Assembly: GCF_001659605.2 (NCBI RefSeq)
Contig: NC_035166.2
Location: forward strand, 19,334,225 to 19,398,224
DNA length: 64,000 nt
Direction of reading: 5' to 3'
Source of the DNA: Manihot esculenta
Taxonomy: Eukaryota; Streptophyta; Magnoliopsida; Malpighiales; Euphorbiaceae
Part shown: piece after piece, positions 23,844 through 36,401 of the stretch
Layout: each line of letters starts with the position of its first letter
Numbering within the stretch: position 1 is the stretch's first letter
The notes under the pieces: model-generated
Databases searched by the model: none
Seen by the model: the letters and a program-made list of their open reading frames with translations, nothing else
Told to the model about the DNA's origin: nothing
Position numbers and translations under genes: made by a program

Positions 23844-24610
23844 GATTGGTATCAGAGCCCTAGGTTTCATATGGTCGGACCTAGAGAGTGTCGGGCTCAT
23901 AGATGTTATAGAAGGGCAAGCACAATAGGAAAATCATGTCCACTAGGATAGGATGTAGAGTCCTGTCTTGAATAATGATATGAAATGCCATGATTTTATG
24001 CATGTGCATTGATGATATGTTATGTATGTGATGTATGTAGGGCAAAATCTTGACACGGACCAGAAGAAGGCTAGGAGGTATATCATGAAGCTTCATTCCA
24101 GGTATTCCTCCTTGATCCAATCAGCAGAGAGGGAGAGCTTCCACGCTATAGTGGATATGCCTCAGAGAATGGAGGCTAGTGCAATCATTGAAGGGAAAGT
24201 TAAGCAGTCTGTGGCTCAGTCTTCGGGTTCCAAGACCCTAGGTGGGGGAAGGTTAGATCCTTCTTCTTTGAGTGCAGCAGCTTTAGGCAGTAAAAAGTGG
24301 ACCAGTACCACTAAGAAGTCTAAGAAGAACAAGTTCTGGAACAAGATTAAGTCAGGTCTAGGATTAGGAGGTGACTTGAGCTCAGGTGCAGATAGTGCAG
24401 TATGTATGAAGTGTGGGAAGCCGCACAAGGGAGTATGTCGGTTTGGGATGACAGCCTGCTTCAGATGTGGGCAGGAGGGACACATGGCACGGGAGTGTCC
24501 TAGAGCAGCTTTTATGGCACAGTCCCAGCAGACAGCTTCTGTTAGTGTGGCTCAGCCAGTAGCTCCAGCCGCGAATCAGGCCAGTGGCAGAGGCAGAGGG
24601 AGAGGGGCAG
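23844..24610 (+). pseudogene. H2 leader and gag fragment
   Basis: A primer site TGGTATCAGAGCC (23847-23859) and about 180 bp of leader are fused at about 24038 to mid-gag, so about 1 kb (gag start and capsid N-terminal part) is missing compared with E1. The remaining Gag reads QNLDTDQKKARRYIMKLHSR, the basic linker and the zinc knuckle (near 24459-24500). It is cut at 24610 by a solo LTR and resumes at 26756. From 24177 it matches window positions 1-430 with only a few percent difference. Confidence 0.92.
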
Positions 24611-26755
24611 TGTAATACCCGGCTAGACTCCGGTATCGGAATTCCTACCGTCCGGTGGAATCTCGGATGTCGGAGATCTCTAGAAGGGTAGAATCATGTT
24701 TTTATGAAATGTTTTCATGTTTTAATGGTTTTGAGTACGAAATTGAATGAGTTTTGCATGAAAAAGTCTTTGGAGGAAAACCCAGGTTCGACCGCCGAAG
24801 GTCAAGTTCGGCCGCCGAACATTTGCATGGATGCGGAGGCACATTCGGCCCCCGAACGTGGTCTGGCCAGCCACTATAAAAGGGTCCCTTAGCCGAAAAC
24901 GGGCGAGCTTTTTTCCCCATTTTCGGCCAAGGTGAGCTTTCCGCCGTCCCTCACCCATTTTCAATGTTCTTCCTCTAAATCTTTCAATATTTTCACTTGT
25001 TTTCACTTGGTTTTGAAGATTTAAGCTTTTGAAACAAGTTTTGGAGCTTTGGGAACTCAGGAGCTCATTTTCGTGGATCTCCAAGTTTAGGTCGTCTCCC
25101 TCTCGATCTTCAAGAGGTAAGGGCCGATCTTAAGCTCCTTATGTGTTTTAAGTGAGATTTTATGAGTTCTATGAGTAGAAATGCATGTTAGGGTATATGT
25201 TGAGTTTATGGGTATATATTGATGTTTTGAACAATGTGGCTTGCTTGAGTATGTTTGAAGTGTTGTAGTTGGGGTATTTGATGTTTTGAGACCCCTAGGA
25301 ACTTGTATGCATGCTTTGGTTGAAAAATATGCATGTTGGAAGGTTTGGAGGCGAAATGTGCTAAAGGAGCCAAGTTTCTGCCCTTTTGCAGAAACCAGGT
25401 TCGGCAGCCGAAGGTACTTTCGGCCGCCGAACATGGCTGGGGAGGCAGGCCTTTCGGCTGCCGAAGTTGCCCCCGAAAAGAGACTTTCGTCTCTGTCTGG
25501 CACTTTCGGCCGCCGAAGGTGCCGCCGAACCTACCTGAGTTTCGTCTCTGTCCAGGACTTTCGGCCGCCGAAGGTGCCGCCAAAAGTGCCCTGTTCAGCC
25601 ATTTCATGCATATCTCTATGTGATTATTTCATGATGTTTTAGGGGGTTTTTGGGGATTATTTTAGAGTTATGTTCAGGTATGTTTGGTCCCTCATTTGAG
25701 TCCACCTGTGTAGGTTCGGACCCGAGGAACCGAGGACCCCAGCAGTGAGTTCAGCTGCTTCGGTGTTGTCAGAGTCAGCCAGAGGTGAGTAGGACTAAAC
25801 TTAATCTTTTAAAATTAAATGTTTTATCATGTTTCATGCATCATGATTATGCAATAGGATGATTGCATTAGTTTCACGAATATGTCGCATTGCATCTGTT
25901 GTTGTTGATGTGGGTGAATGTTGGATGACCCATTTAGTCCAAGACAGGAAGACCAGGACCCCATTCTACGGCCTGGCACAGAGTAAGAAAGACCAGGCCC
26001 CAGTCTACAGGCCTGGCACAGAGTAAAGCACGGTTATGGGACTCGAAGACCAGGAGCCCAGAGGAGGCCCTGGAAAAATGGTAAGTAATGTATGTATAAC
26101 AGGAAGACCAGGACCCCATGCTACGGCCTGGCACAGAGTTTACTTGGACTATTTGGTGACAAGTTCACCCAACCCTTATGTGAATTGTTTGTGTTATGAT
26201 GCATTTCATAGAGCATAGTGTTAATGTGTTTTTAATAGCTCTACTCACTGGGCTTTTAGCTCACCCCTCTCCCTTTACCCCCAGGCTTGCAGGTACAGTA
26301 TAGTGCGAGAGTCCGGATAGAGTAAAGAAGCCATGTTTATGTAATAGCTAGCAATGGACATGATCAAATTGTAATGTAAAAGTACAATATAGTTATGTAA
26401 TGAGTTTTATGGATGCTAGTGTGTGCTTGACCATAGAATGTTGTATCCCTTTTTATACATGATCTTAGAGATTTTGATGATGTTTATGTAAACCAACTCA
26501 ACAGATGATATGTCACCCATTGAGGGCACAGATGAGATCCCACAGAGGGATCAATGTTATGTTAATGTTTATGCACAGGTTGAGTTTGGTTGATGTTCAT
26601 GGAAAAAAAAGGGTTTTAATTTTTATGCATGTTGTTGATCATGTATGGGATTACACAGGTTTACAGGTTTTATGTCAGGCTTGCTACGGGTCCCGGCGGC
26701 CTTAAGTCGACCCGGATCCTAGCGCCGGTAGCGGTCCGATTTTCGGGTCGTTACA
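24611..26755 (+). mobile_element. Solo LTR in H2 gag
   Basis: A 2145-bp LTR is flanked by a perfect duplication ggcag (24606-24610 and 26756-26760). TATA box near 24875; palindrome clusters at about 24785-24860 and 25399-25590; array units of the GACCAGG ... GCCTGGCACA type at 25950-26137. Confidence 0.94.
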
Positions 26756-26911
26756 GGCAGCCTCTTCTTCAGCGGGTTTCAGGGGTGAAGGTCCATCAGC
26801 TCCAGCACGAATCTTCACGATGACACAGTAGGAGGCAAATGCATCAAACACCGTGGTGTCAGGTAATCTCATCATTGGTTGTTCAGATGTGTGTGCCTTA
26901 ATGGACCTTGC
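26756..26911 (+). pseudogene. H2 gag-protease fragment between two insertions
   Basis: This 156-bp piece continues H2 Gag into the protease region. It has the TAG at 26829-26831 also seen at 505-507 in H1, and ends just before the protease active-site codons, where E3 is inserted. Confidence 0.9.
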
Positions 26912-29181
26912 TGTAATACCCGGCTAGACTCCGGTATCGGAATTCCTACCGTCCGGTGGAATCTCGGATGTCGGAAGCCTCTAGTAGGGTAAAATCATGT
27001 TTTTGTAAAATGTTTTCATGCTTTTAATGGTTTTAAGTATGAAATTAAATGAGTTTTGCATGAAAATAGCATTGGAGGAAAACTCAGGTTCGGCCGCCGA
27101 ATCCCAAGTTCGGCCGCCGAACATGCATGCACTTCGGGAGTGCTTTAGGCCCCCGAAAGCATAAGTGAGGGAAGTCCAGGTTCGGCCGCCGAACCTCATG
27201 TTCGGCCGCCGAACATGGCATGCATGCGGAGGCACATTCGGCCCCCGAACGTGGTCTGGCCAGCCACTATAAAAGGGTCCCTTAGCCGAAAACGGGCGAG
27301 CTTTTCCCCATTTTCGGCCAAGGTGAGCTCTCCGCCGTCCCTCACCCATTTTTGATGTTCTTCCTCTAAATCTTTCAAGATTTTCACTTGTTTTAACTTG
27401 GTTTTGAAGATTTAAGCTTTTGAGCAAAGTTTTGGAGCTTTGGAAACTCAGGAGCTCATTTTCGTGGATCTCCAAGTTTAGGTCGTCTCCCTCTCGATCT
27501 TCAAGAGGTAAGAGCCGATCTTAAGCTCCTTATGTGTTTTAAGTAAGATTTTATGAGTTCTTTGGGTAGAAATGCATGTTAGGATATATGTTGAGTTATG
27601 GGTTAATATTGATGTTTTGAGCAATGTGTGTTGATTGTGTGTGTTTGAAGTGTTGTAGATGGGGTTTATGATTGTTTGAGACCCCTAGGAACTTGTATGC
27701 ATGTTTTAGTTGAGCTATATGCATGTTTGATGAGTTTGGAGGCGAAATGTGCATTGGGAGCCAAGTTTCTGCCCTTTGGCAGAAACCAGGTTCGGCAGCC
27801 GAAGGACTTTCGGCCGCCGAACATGGCTGGGAAGGCAGCCTTTCGGCTGCCGAAGTTTGCCCCCAAAAGGGAGACTTTCGTCTCTGTCGGGCAGTTTCGG
27901 CCGGCGAAAGTGCCGCCGAACATGCATGAGTTTCGTCTCTGTCTGGGAGTTTCGGCCGCCGAAGGTGCCGCCGAACCTGCCTGACTTTCGGCTCTGGAGG
28001 GACTTTCGGCCGCCGAACCTGCCGCCGAAAGTGCCCTGTCCAAGCCTTCTTTGCATGTTTCTCCATGGTTGTTTCAAGATGTTTTAGGGGGTTTTTGGGG
28101 AGTAGTTTATAGTTATGTTCAGGTATGTTTGGTCCCTCATTTGAGTCCACCTGTGTAGGTTTGGACCCGAGGAACCGAGGACCCCAGCAGTGAGTTCAGC
28201 TGCTTCGGTGTTGTCAGAGTCAGCCAGAGGTGAGTGGAACTAAACTTAATCTTTTAAATTAAATGTTTTATCATGTTTCATGCATCATGATTATGCAATA
28301 GGATGATTGCATTAGTATTCACGAATATGCCGCATTGCATCGATTGTTGTTGATGTGGGTGAATGTTGGATGACCCAATTAGTCCATGACAGGAAGACCA
28401 GGACCCCATTCTACGGCCTGGCACGGAAATGAAAGACCAGGACCCCATTCTACGGCCTGGCACGATTGTGGACTCGAAGACCAGGAGCCCAGAGGAGGCC
28501 CTGGGATAATGGTAAGTAATGTATGTATGACAAGAAGACCAGGACCCCATGCTACGGCCTGGCACAATGTTAGCTTGGACTAATTGGTGACAAGTTCACC
28601 CAACCCTTATGTGAATTGTCTGTGTTATGATGCATTTCACAGAGCATAGTGTTAATGTGTTTTAATAGCTCTACTCACTGGGCTTTTAGCTCACCCCTCT
28701 CCCTTTACCCCCAGGCTTGCAGGTACAGTATAGTGCGGGAGTCCGGATAGAGTAAAGAAGTCATGCTTATGTAATAGCTAGCAATGGACATGATCAAATT
28801 GTAATGTGAAAGTACAGTATAGTTATGTAATGAAGTTTATGGATGTTAGTGTGTGCTTGACCATAGAATGTTGTATCCCTTTTTATACATGATCTTGGTT
28901 ATTTTATGTCACTTATGTAAACCAACTCAGCATATGTTTTGTCACCCATTGGGGACACTGATGAGATCCCACAGAGGGATCAATGTTATGTTAATGTTAT
29001 GCACAGGTTGAGTTTGGTTGATGTTCATGGAAAGAAAAGTTTTAATTTTTATGTATGTTGTTGATCATGTATGGGATTATACAGGTTTACAGGTTTTATG
29101 TTAGGCTTGCTATGGGTCCCGGCGGCCTTAAGTCGACCCGGATCCTAGCGCCGGTAGCGGTCCGATTTTCGGGTCGTTACA
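26912..29181 (+). repeat. 5' LTR of E3 (2270 bp)
   Basis: Starts TGTAATACCCGGCTAGAC, ends GGTCGTTACA. TATA box near 27268. Cluster 1 has two pairs of palindromes (about 27090-27215); cluster 2 lies at 27791-28030. The array at 28388-28564 has the GACCAGG ... GCCTGGCAC unit plus a shorter variant. Confidence 0.95.
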
Positions 29182-29184
29182 GAA

Positions 29185-29197
29185 TGGTATCAGAGCC
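29185..29197 (+). other. Primer binding site (initiator tRNA-Met) of E3
   Basis: TGGTATCAGAGCC lies three bases after the LTR end, identical to the E1 site. Confidence 0.93.
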
Positions 29198-29452
29198 CTA
29201 GGTTCATATGGTCGGACCTAGAGTGTCGGGCTCATAGATGTTATAGAAGGTCAAGCACAATAGGAGAAGATCATGTCCACTAGGATAGGATGTGGAGTCC
29301 TGTCTTGCATGATGATGTGAAATGCCATGATAATAAGCATGTGCATTAATGATATGCTATGATATGTGATATGTGATGCGGGTTCATGTGTGCCCACATG
29401 AACCATATGATGCTAATGTTTGTGCTATGTGTACTGTTTTTCAGAAAACAGG

Positions 29453-31420
29453 ATGAGAGGAACTCTTCGATCAGCAAGATTGACTGGAGTACCACCCGAG
29501 GATGAGGGTATGAGCGCCCGTCCTCCAGCATTGCCTAGGGCAATGTCTAGTAGGTCTAATCGAGAAAGAGCAGCAAGAGACCCTAGAAGGTCGTTGGATC
29601 TGAGTAGAAGCAGATCAGTCAGAGGAACAGTTCAGGGAGGAATGTCTGAGGGCATGGGGGATGATATGGATGTAGAGCAGAGAAGGGATGGCAGTTTGGG
29701 AGTTAGCATGTCGGAGGAAGGTATGGGAGAGTCCCAAGGAGGCACTCAGGCCTCGGAATTTGTTCAGCCACCTCACTACCCACACTTCTCACAACATCCC
29801 GGGTATTCGATGGGAGGTACATCGGATTACCCTAGTTTCACCCCTTATCCCACACAGATGCCATACCCACCATACTACCCACCATACTCACAGTACCCAA
29901 TGTATCCACCTCCACCCTACTATCCAAATCCAGCAAACCCTACCTCCGAAAATGTTGCACCACCTCCACCACCTGCAGAACCAGCAGCCCCAGTTGTTCA
30001 GCCACCTAGACCTATCTCAGCCAGTGGGAGCAAGGTTAAGATGACCGACTACATGAAATTGGGTGCTCCTCAGTATGAAAAAGGGGATGACCCATTTGTA
30101 TACCTTGAAAGGGTTAAAATAATCACAGATGAGATTGGGGCTGATGACAGTAGAGCCATTCAGATGGCCGGGTTCACGCTTAAGTGCAAGAAGGCACGGG
30201 AGTGGTTCAAGAATTATGTGAACCCGAGAGTGGACAGCATGACTTGGGAAGAGTTTGCAAACGAGTTTGCAGGATGGGCTTTTCCCGATAGTTCAAGGGA
30301 GCTGAAGATGATAGAGTTTGAACAGTTGAGATAGACGGATGAAATGAGTGTGGAGGAGTACACCGACAGATTTATGGAGCTGTTGCCTTTTTCTGGGCAG
30401 AGTCTGGATACAGATTCGAAGAGGTCAAGGAGGTATGTCATGAAACTCCATTCCAGGTATTCCTCCTTGATTCAGTCAGTGGACAGGGAGAGCTTCCATG
30501 CCATAGTAGATATGGCCAGGAAAATGGAGGCCAGTGCCATCGTTCAGGGGACAGTTAAGCAGTCAGTGGCACAGTCTTCCGGTTTTAAAACTCCGGGTGG
30601 GGGAAGATTAGATCCCTCTACCCTGAGTGCAGCAGCTTCAGGCAGCAAGAGATGGGGTAAGCCCAAGGGTAAGAAGAACAAGTTCTGGAATAAAGTCAAG
30701 TCCAGTCTGGGATTTGGGAGTGGCTCAAGCTCTGGTGCGGATAATGCAGTTTGTGCGAGGTGTGGTAAGCCACACAGGGGAGTATGTCGGTTTGGGACGA
30801 ACGCCTGTTTCAGATGTGGTTAGGAGGGGCATATGGCTCGAGATTGTCCAAGAGCAGTCCCGATGGCTCAGTCCCAGCAGACAGCTTCAGGCAGTGTAGC
30901 GCAGCCAGCAGCTCCAGCCATGACTCAGGCCAGTGGCAGAGGGAGAGGAGCAGCCTCTTCTTCAGCGGGTTTCAGAGGTGAAGGTCCATCAGCTCCAGCA
31001 CGGATCTTCACAATGACACAGCAGGAGGCAGATGCATCTAACACCGTGGTGGCAGGTAACTTAATTATTGGTTGTTCAGATGTGTATGCCTTGATGGACC
31101 CTGGTGCATCACATTCTTTTATCGCTCCGAGAGCCGTGGGGAGGTTGGGTCTGATGACTTCTGGGTTAGAGTGTCCTCTCTGGGTCAGTGGACCCAAGTG
31201 TGATCCATCTGTGGCAGAGTCAGTCTGCCAGTGTAGTCCTGTGTTTGTTAAGGGAAGATGCTTGTCCGCCGACCTAGTGGTTCTAGATTTGACAGATTTT
31301 GATGTCATTCTAGGGATGGACTGGTTATCTACCCATGGTGCTACCTTGGACTGCAGGGACAAGGTAGTCAGGTTCAGAGGTCAGGATGGGTCTGAGGTTG
31401 TCTTCAGAGGAGATGGGTAG
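29453..31420 (+). pseudogene. E3 gag and protease, two TAG stops, joined to a deletion
   Basis: The frame starts at ATG 29453 (MRGTLRSARL) just after TTTTCAG. It encodes the Pro/Tyr-rich linker (29860-29990), capsid-like Gag (about 30075-30500), zinc knuckle region (about 30807-30850) and protease with DPGAS (about 31097). TAG codons at 30332 and 30821 stand where relatives have CAG; the second destroys the knuckle. At about 31408 the sequence jumps from the start of the protease-RT linker to the end of RNase H. This removes about 1.38 kb relative to E1 and puts the frame onto a TAG at 31418. A short GGAGA match at both breakpoints suggests a microhomology join. The Gag keeps 8 residues that E1 has lost near 30035. 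Confidence 0.93.
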
Positions 31421-33064
31421 AACTGCTGAGTGACTATGATTGCAAGATTCAGTATCATCCGGGTAAGGCGAATGTCGTGGCAGACGCCCTAAGCCGGAAG
31501 TCACTAGGCAGTCTATCCCACATCACGGCAGATAGGAGACCAGTGGTGAAGGAGTTTCACAAGCTCATTGATGAGGGTCTACAGTTGGAGTTATCTGGTA
31601 CAGGTGCCTTGGTTGCTCATATGAAAGTAACACCCGTGTTTCTGGAGCAGGTGGCTCAGAAACAGCATGAGGACCCAGAGTTAGTGAAGATTGCCAGGAC
31701 TGTTCAGTCAGGCAAGGACAGTGAGTTCAGATTTGACAATAAGGGGATCCTCCGCTATGGGAGTCGTTTATGTGTACCAGATGACATAGGGCTAAAAGGA
31801 GACATTATGAGAGAGGCTCATAATGCAAGATACAGCATTCACCCCGGGGCCACCAAGATGTATCAAGATCTGAAGAAAGTTTACTGGTGGCCAGCTATGA
31901 AGAAAGAAGTGGCACAGTTTTTTGTCAACCTGCGAAGTATGTCAGAGGGTGAAGCTGGAACATCAGAAGCCGGCTGGAATGCTTAACCCGCTACCTATTC
32001 CAGAGTGGAAATGGGAGAATATAGCTATGGACTTCGTAGTGGGGTTACCGGCAACGTCCAACAGATTGGACTCCATATGGGTGATTGTGGACAGACTCAC
32101 CAAATCTGCTCACTTCATCCCTGTCAGGAGTGGCTATTCTGTGGACAAGTTGGCGCAGGTGTACGTTGATGAGATAGTCAGATTGCATGGGGTTCCTATT
32201 TCTATTGTGTCAGATAGAGGGCCCCAGTTCACCTCCAGGTTTTGGCGGAGTCTGCAGAATGCTATGGGTACTACGTTGGATTTCAGCACTGCCTTCCATC
32301 CACAGACAGACGGACAGTCAGAGAGGACCATCCAAACCATAGAAGATATGCTAAGGATGTGTGTGCTGGACTTTGGCTGTTCTTGGAGGCAACATCTACC
32401 TTTGGTGGAGTTTGCTTACAATAACAGCCATCATGCTAGCATCGGGATGGCTCCATATGAAGCTTTATATGGGAGGAAGTGCAGGTCACCTGTTTGCTGG
32501 GAGGAAGTTGGAGAAAAGGCCTTGGCAGGGCCTGAGCTAGTAGAGATCACCAGCAGGGTGGTACCCTTAATCAGAGAAAGAATCAAGACTACTGCAAGCA
32601 GACAGAAGAGTTATGCAGACATCCGCAGAAGACTAGTAGAGTTCCAGGAGGGGGATCTGGTATTGCTTAAGGTGTCTCCAATGAAAGGAGTGGTTCGGTT
32701 CGGGAAGAAAGGTAAGCTGGCTCCGCGGTACATCGGACCCTTTGAAGTCTTGCAAAAGATTGGGAATGTATCGTACAAGCTGGATTTACCTGCTTCAATG
32801 GAGAGAATCCATCAGGTTTTCCATGTTTCTATGTTGAGAAAATTCGTGTCAGATCCGGGCAAGGTTCTTAGTGAGCCTGATGTAGAGATCCAAGAGGATC
32901 TCACCTATGTTGAGCAGCCAGTACGGATCCTAGACACCCAGATCAGGAAGCTGAGAAACAAGGAAATCCCGATGGTGAAAGTCCTGTGGAACCACCACAA
33001 TATGGAAGAATGCACCTGGGAGACACGGGAGTCCATGCTCCAGCAGTACCCTTATCTTTTCTAA
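31408..33064 (+). pseudogene. E3 RNase H end, integrase and chromodomain-like tail
   Basis: After the RT deletion this reads the RNase H C-terminus ([17 protein letters not shown]), the integrase zinc motif (HNARYSIHPG ... CEVC), the core with the D, D, E blocks ([23 protein letters not shown]), the GPF block and the chromodomain-like end PYLF. One extra T in cagtttttt near 31918 shifts the frame in the zinc motif; from 31922 the frame is open to the TAA at 33062. The core is complete by eye, but the frame is not continuous. Confidence 0.92.
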
Positions 33065-33172
33065 GGTTAGTTTATTGTGAGTTTATGTGTTTTTGTAAGT
33101 ATGTTATGTTGTTTGCTATGCATGTGTTAGTTGAGGAACATTCAGGGACGAATGTTCTTAAGGGGGGGAGAA

Positions 33173-35403
33173 TGTAATACCCGGCTAGACTCCGGTATCG
33201 GAATTCCTACCGTCCGGTGGAATCTCGGATGTCGGAAGCCTCTAGTAGGGTAAAATCATGTTTTTGTAAAATGTTTTCATGTTTTTAATGGTTTTAAGTA
33301 TGAAATTAAATGAGTTTTGCATGAAAATAGCATTGGAGGAAAACTCAGGTTCGGCCGCCGAATCCCAAGTTCGGCCGCCGAACATGCATGCACTTCGGGA
33401 GTGCTTTAGGCCCCCGAAAGCATAAGTGAGGGAAGTCCAGGTTCGGCCGCCGAACCTCATGTTCGGCAGCCGAACATGGCATGCATGCGGAGGCACATTC
33501 GGCCCCCGAACGTGGTCTGGCCAGCCACTATAAAAGGGTCCCTTAGCCGAAAACGGGCGAGCTTTTCCCCATTTTCGGCCAAGGTGAGCTCTCCGCCGTC
33601 CCTCACCCATTTTTGATGTTCTTCCTCTAAATCTTTCAAGATTTTCACTTGTTTTAACTTGGTTTTGAAGATTTAAGCTTTTGAGCAAAGTTTTGGAGCT
33701 TTGGAAACTCAGGAGCTCATTTTCGTGGATCTCCAAGTTTAGGTCGTCTCCCTCTCGATCTTCAAGAGGTAAGAGCCGATCTTAAGCTCCTTATGTGTTT
33801 TAAGTAAGATTTTATGAGTTCTTTGGGTAGAAATGCATGTTAGGATATATGTTGAGTTATGGGTTAATATTGATGTTTTGAGCAATGTGTGTTGATTGTG
33901 TGTGTTTGAAGTGTTGTAGATGGGGTTTATGATTGTTTGAGACCCCTAGGAACTTGTATGCATGTTTTAGTTGAGCTATATGCATGTTTGATGAGTTTGG
34001 AGGCGAAATGTGCATTGGGAGCCAAGTTTCTGCCCTTTGGCAGAAACCAGGTTCGGCAGCCGAAGGACTTTCGGCCGCCGAACATGGCTGGGAAGGCAGC
34101 CTTTCGGCTGCCGAAGTTTGCCCCCAAAAGGGAGACTTTCGTCTCTGTCAGGCAGTTTCGGCCGCCGAAAGTGCCGCCGAACATGCATGAGTTTCGTCTC
34201 TGTCTGGGAGTTTCGGCCGCCGAAGGTGCCGCCGAACCTGCCTGACTTTCGGCTCTGGAGGGACTTTCGGCCGCCGAACCTGCCGCCGAAAGTGCCCTGT
34301 CCAAGCCTTCTTTGCATGTTTCTCCATGGTTGTTTCAAGATGTTTTAGGGGGTTTTTGGGGAGTAGTTTATAGTTATGTTCAGGTATGTTTGGTCCCTCA
34401 TTTGAGTCCACCTGTGTAGGTTTGGACCCGAGGAACCGAGGACCCCAGCAGTGAGTTCAGCTGCTTCGGTGTTGTCAGAGTCAGCCAGAGGTGAGTGGAA
34501 CTAAACTTAATCTTTTAAATTAAATGTTTTATCATGTTTCATGCATCATGATTATGCAATAGGATGATTGCATTAGTATTCACGAATATGCCGCATTGCA
34601 TCGATTGTTGTTGATGTGGGTGAATGTTGGATGACCCAATTAGTCCATGACAGGAAGACCAGGACCCCATTCTACGGCCTGGCACGATTGTGGACTCGAA
34701 GACCAGGAGCCCAGAGGAGGCCCTGGGATAATGGTAAGTAATGTATGTATGACAAGAAGACCAGGACCCCATGCTACGGCCTGGCACAATGTTAGCTTGG
34801 ACTAATTGGTGACAAGTTCACCCAACCCTTATGTGAATTGTCTGTGTTATGATGCATTTCACAGAGCATAGTGTTAATGTGTTTTAATAGCTCTACTCAC
34901 TGGGCTTTTAGTTCACCCCTCTCCCTTTACCCCCAGGCTTGCAGGTACAGTATAGTGCGGGAGTCCGGATAGAGTAAAGAAGTCATGCTTATGTAATAGC
35001 TAGCAATGGACATGATCAAATTATAATGTGAAAGTACAGTATAGTTATGTAATGAAGTTTATGGATGCTAGTGTGTGCTTGACCATAGAATGTTGTATCC
35101 CTTTTTATACATGATCTTGGTTATTTTATGTCACTTATGTAAACCAACTCAGCATATGTTTTGTCACCCATTGGGGACACTGATGAGATCCCACAGAGGG
35201 ATCAATGTTATGTTAATGTTATGCACAGGTTGAGTTTGGTTGATGTTCATGGAAAGAAAAGTTTTAATTTTTATGTATGTTGTTGATCATGTATGGGATT
35301 ATACAGGTTTACAGGTTTTATGTTAGGCTTGCTACGGGTCCCGGCGGCCTTAAGTCGACCCGGATCCTAGCGCCGGTAGCGGTCCGATTTTCGGGTCGTT
35401 ACA
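33173..35403 (+). repeat. 3' LTR of E3 (2231 bp)
   Basis: It follows the hairpin (33137-33158) and polypurine tract ending at 33172. It is 39 bp shorter than the 5' LTR by loss or gain of one array unit near 34680; otherwise nearly identical. Confidence 0.95.
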
Positions 35404-36401
35404 CTTGGTGCATCTCATTCTTTTATTGCTCCGAGAGCCATTGAGAGGTTGGGTTTGATGGTCTCTGGGTTAGAGTGTCCCCTATGGGTCAGTGGACCCA
35501 AGTGTGACCCGTTAGTGGCAGAGTCAGTCTGCCGGTTTAGTCTAGTTTTTGTTGAGGGAAGATGCCTTCCAGCCGACTTTGTGGTTCTAGATTTGACGGA
35601 TTTTGATGTCATTCTAGGGATGGATTGATTATCTACTCATGGTGCTACCTTGGACTGCAGAGACAAAGTAGTCAGGTTTAGAGGTCAGGATGGGTCAGAG
35701 GTTGTCTTCAGAGGAGATAGGAGGGGTACACCTAGAGGTTTGATATTAGCCCTACAGGCTCGTAGGTTGCTCAGGAGGGGTTGTCAGGGTTTTCTAGCTC
35801 ATGTGAGAGAGCTGGATAGTCATGTTAGAGAGCCTGCCTTAGTGCCCGTGGTCAGGGAGTTTTTAAATGTTTTTCCAGACGAGCTGCCAGGTTTACCACC
35901 TGCTAGGGAGATAGAGTTTGAAATAGAGTTGATGCCTGGAACCAGACCGATCTCTATCCCTCCCTACAGGATGGCACCAGCTGAGTTGATAGAATTGAAA
36001 GAGCAGTTGCAAGAGCTGGTAGATAAGGGCTTCATCCGACCGAGTACCTCACCTTGGGGTGCTCTAGTGCTTTTTGTGAGAAAGAAGGTTGGATCCCTTA
36101 GACTTTGTATCGACTACAGGCAGTTGAACAAGGTCACTACTAAGAATAAATATCTGTTGCCTAGGATCGACGATCTATTTGACCAGCTAGCAGGAGCGGG
36201 TTGTTTCTCCAAAATAGATTTGAGGTCCGGGTACCATCAGCTGAGAATAAGAGAAGAAAATGTGCCAAAGACGGCGTTCAGGACCAGATATGGGCAATAT
36301 GAGGTCCTTGTGATGACGTTCGGGTTAACCAATGCCCATGCAGCATTTATGGATCTCATGAACAGAGTTTTCAGTCAATATCTGGATCACTTTGTTATTG
36401 T
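35404..36401 (+). pseudogene. H2 protease and RT fragment
   Basis: H2 resumes after E3 at the protease active-site region and runs to the RT palm just before the FIDD motif (HFVIV), where a solo LTR is inserted. TGA at 35626-35628 replaces a Trp codon; the same lesion is at 10640 in H1. The frame is otherwise open from 35650 on. Differences from H1 are scattered single bases. Confidence 0.93.

Larger units (their letters stand above)
26912..35403 (+). mobile_element. E3, young non-autonomous retrotransposon with RT deleted (8.49 kb)
   Basis: Both LTRs (26912-29181 and 33173-35403), primer site, polypurine tract and both polyprotein ends are present. The RT and most of RNase H are missing. 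Target duplicates are cttgc (26907-26911) and cttgg (35404-35408), 4 of 5 identical; relatives have TGG here, so the left copy probably mutated. The LTRs look almost identical: I counted roughly eight substitutions by eye, plus a 39-bp difference that is exactly one array unit. The insertion is therefore recent, and it must have been copied by enzymes of another element. Confidence 0.95.
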
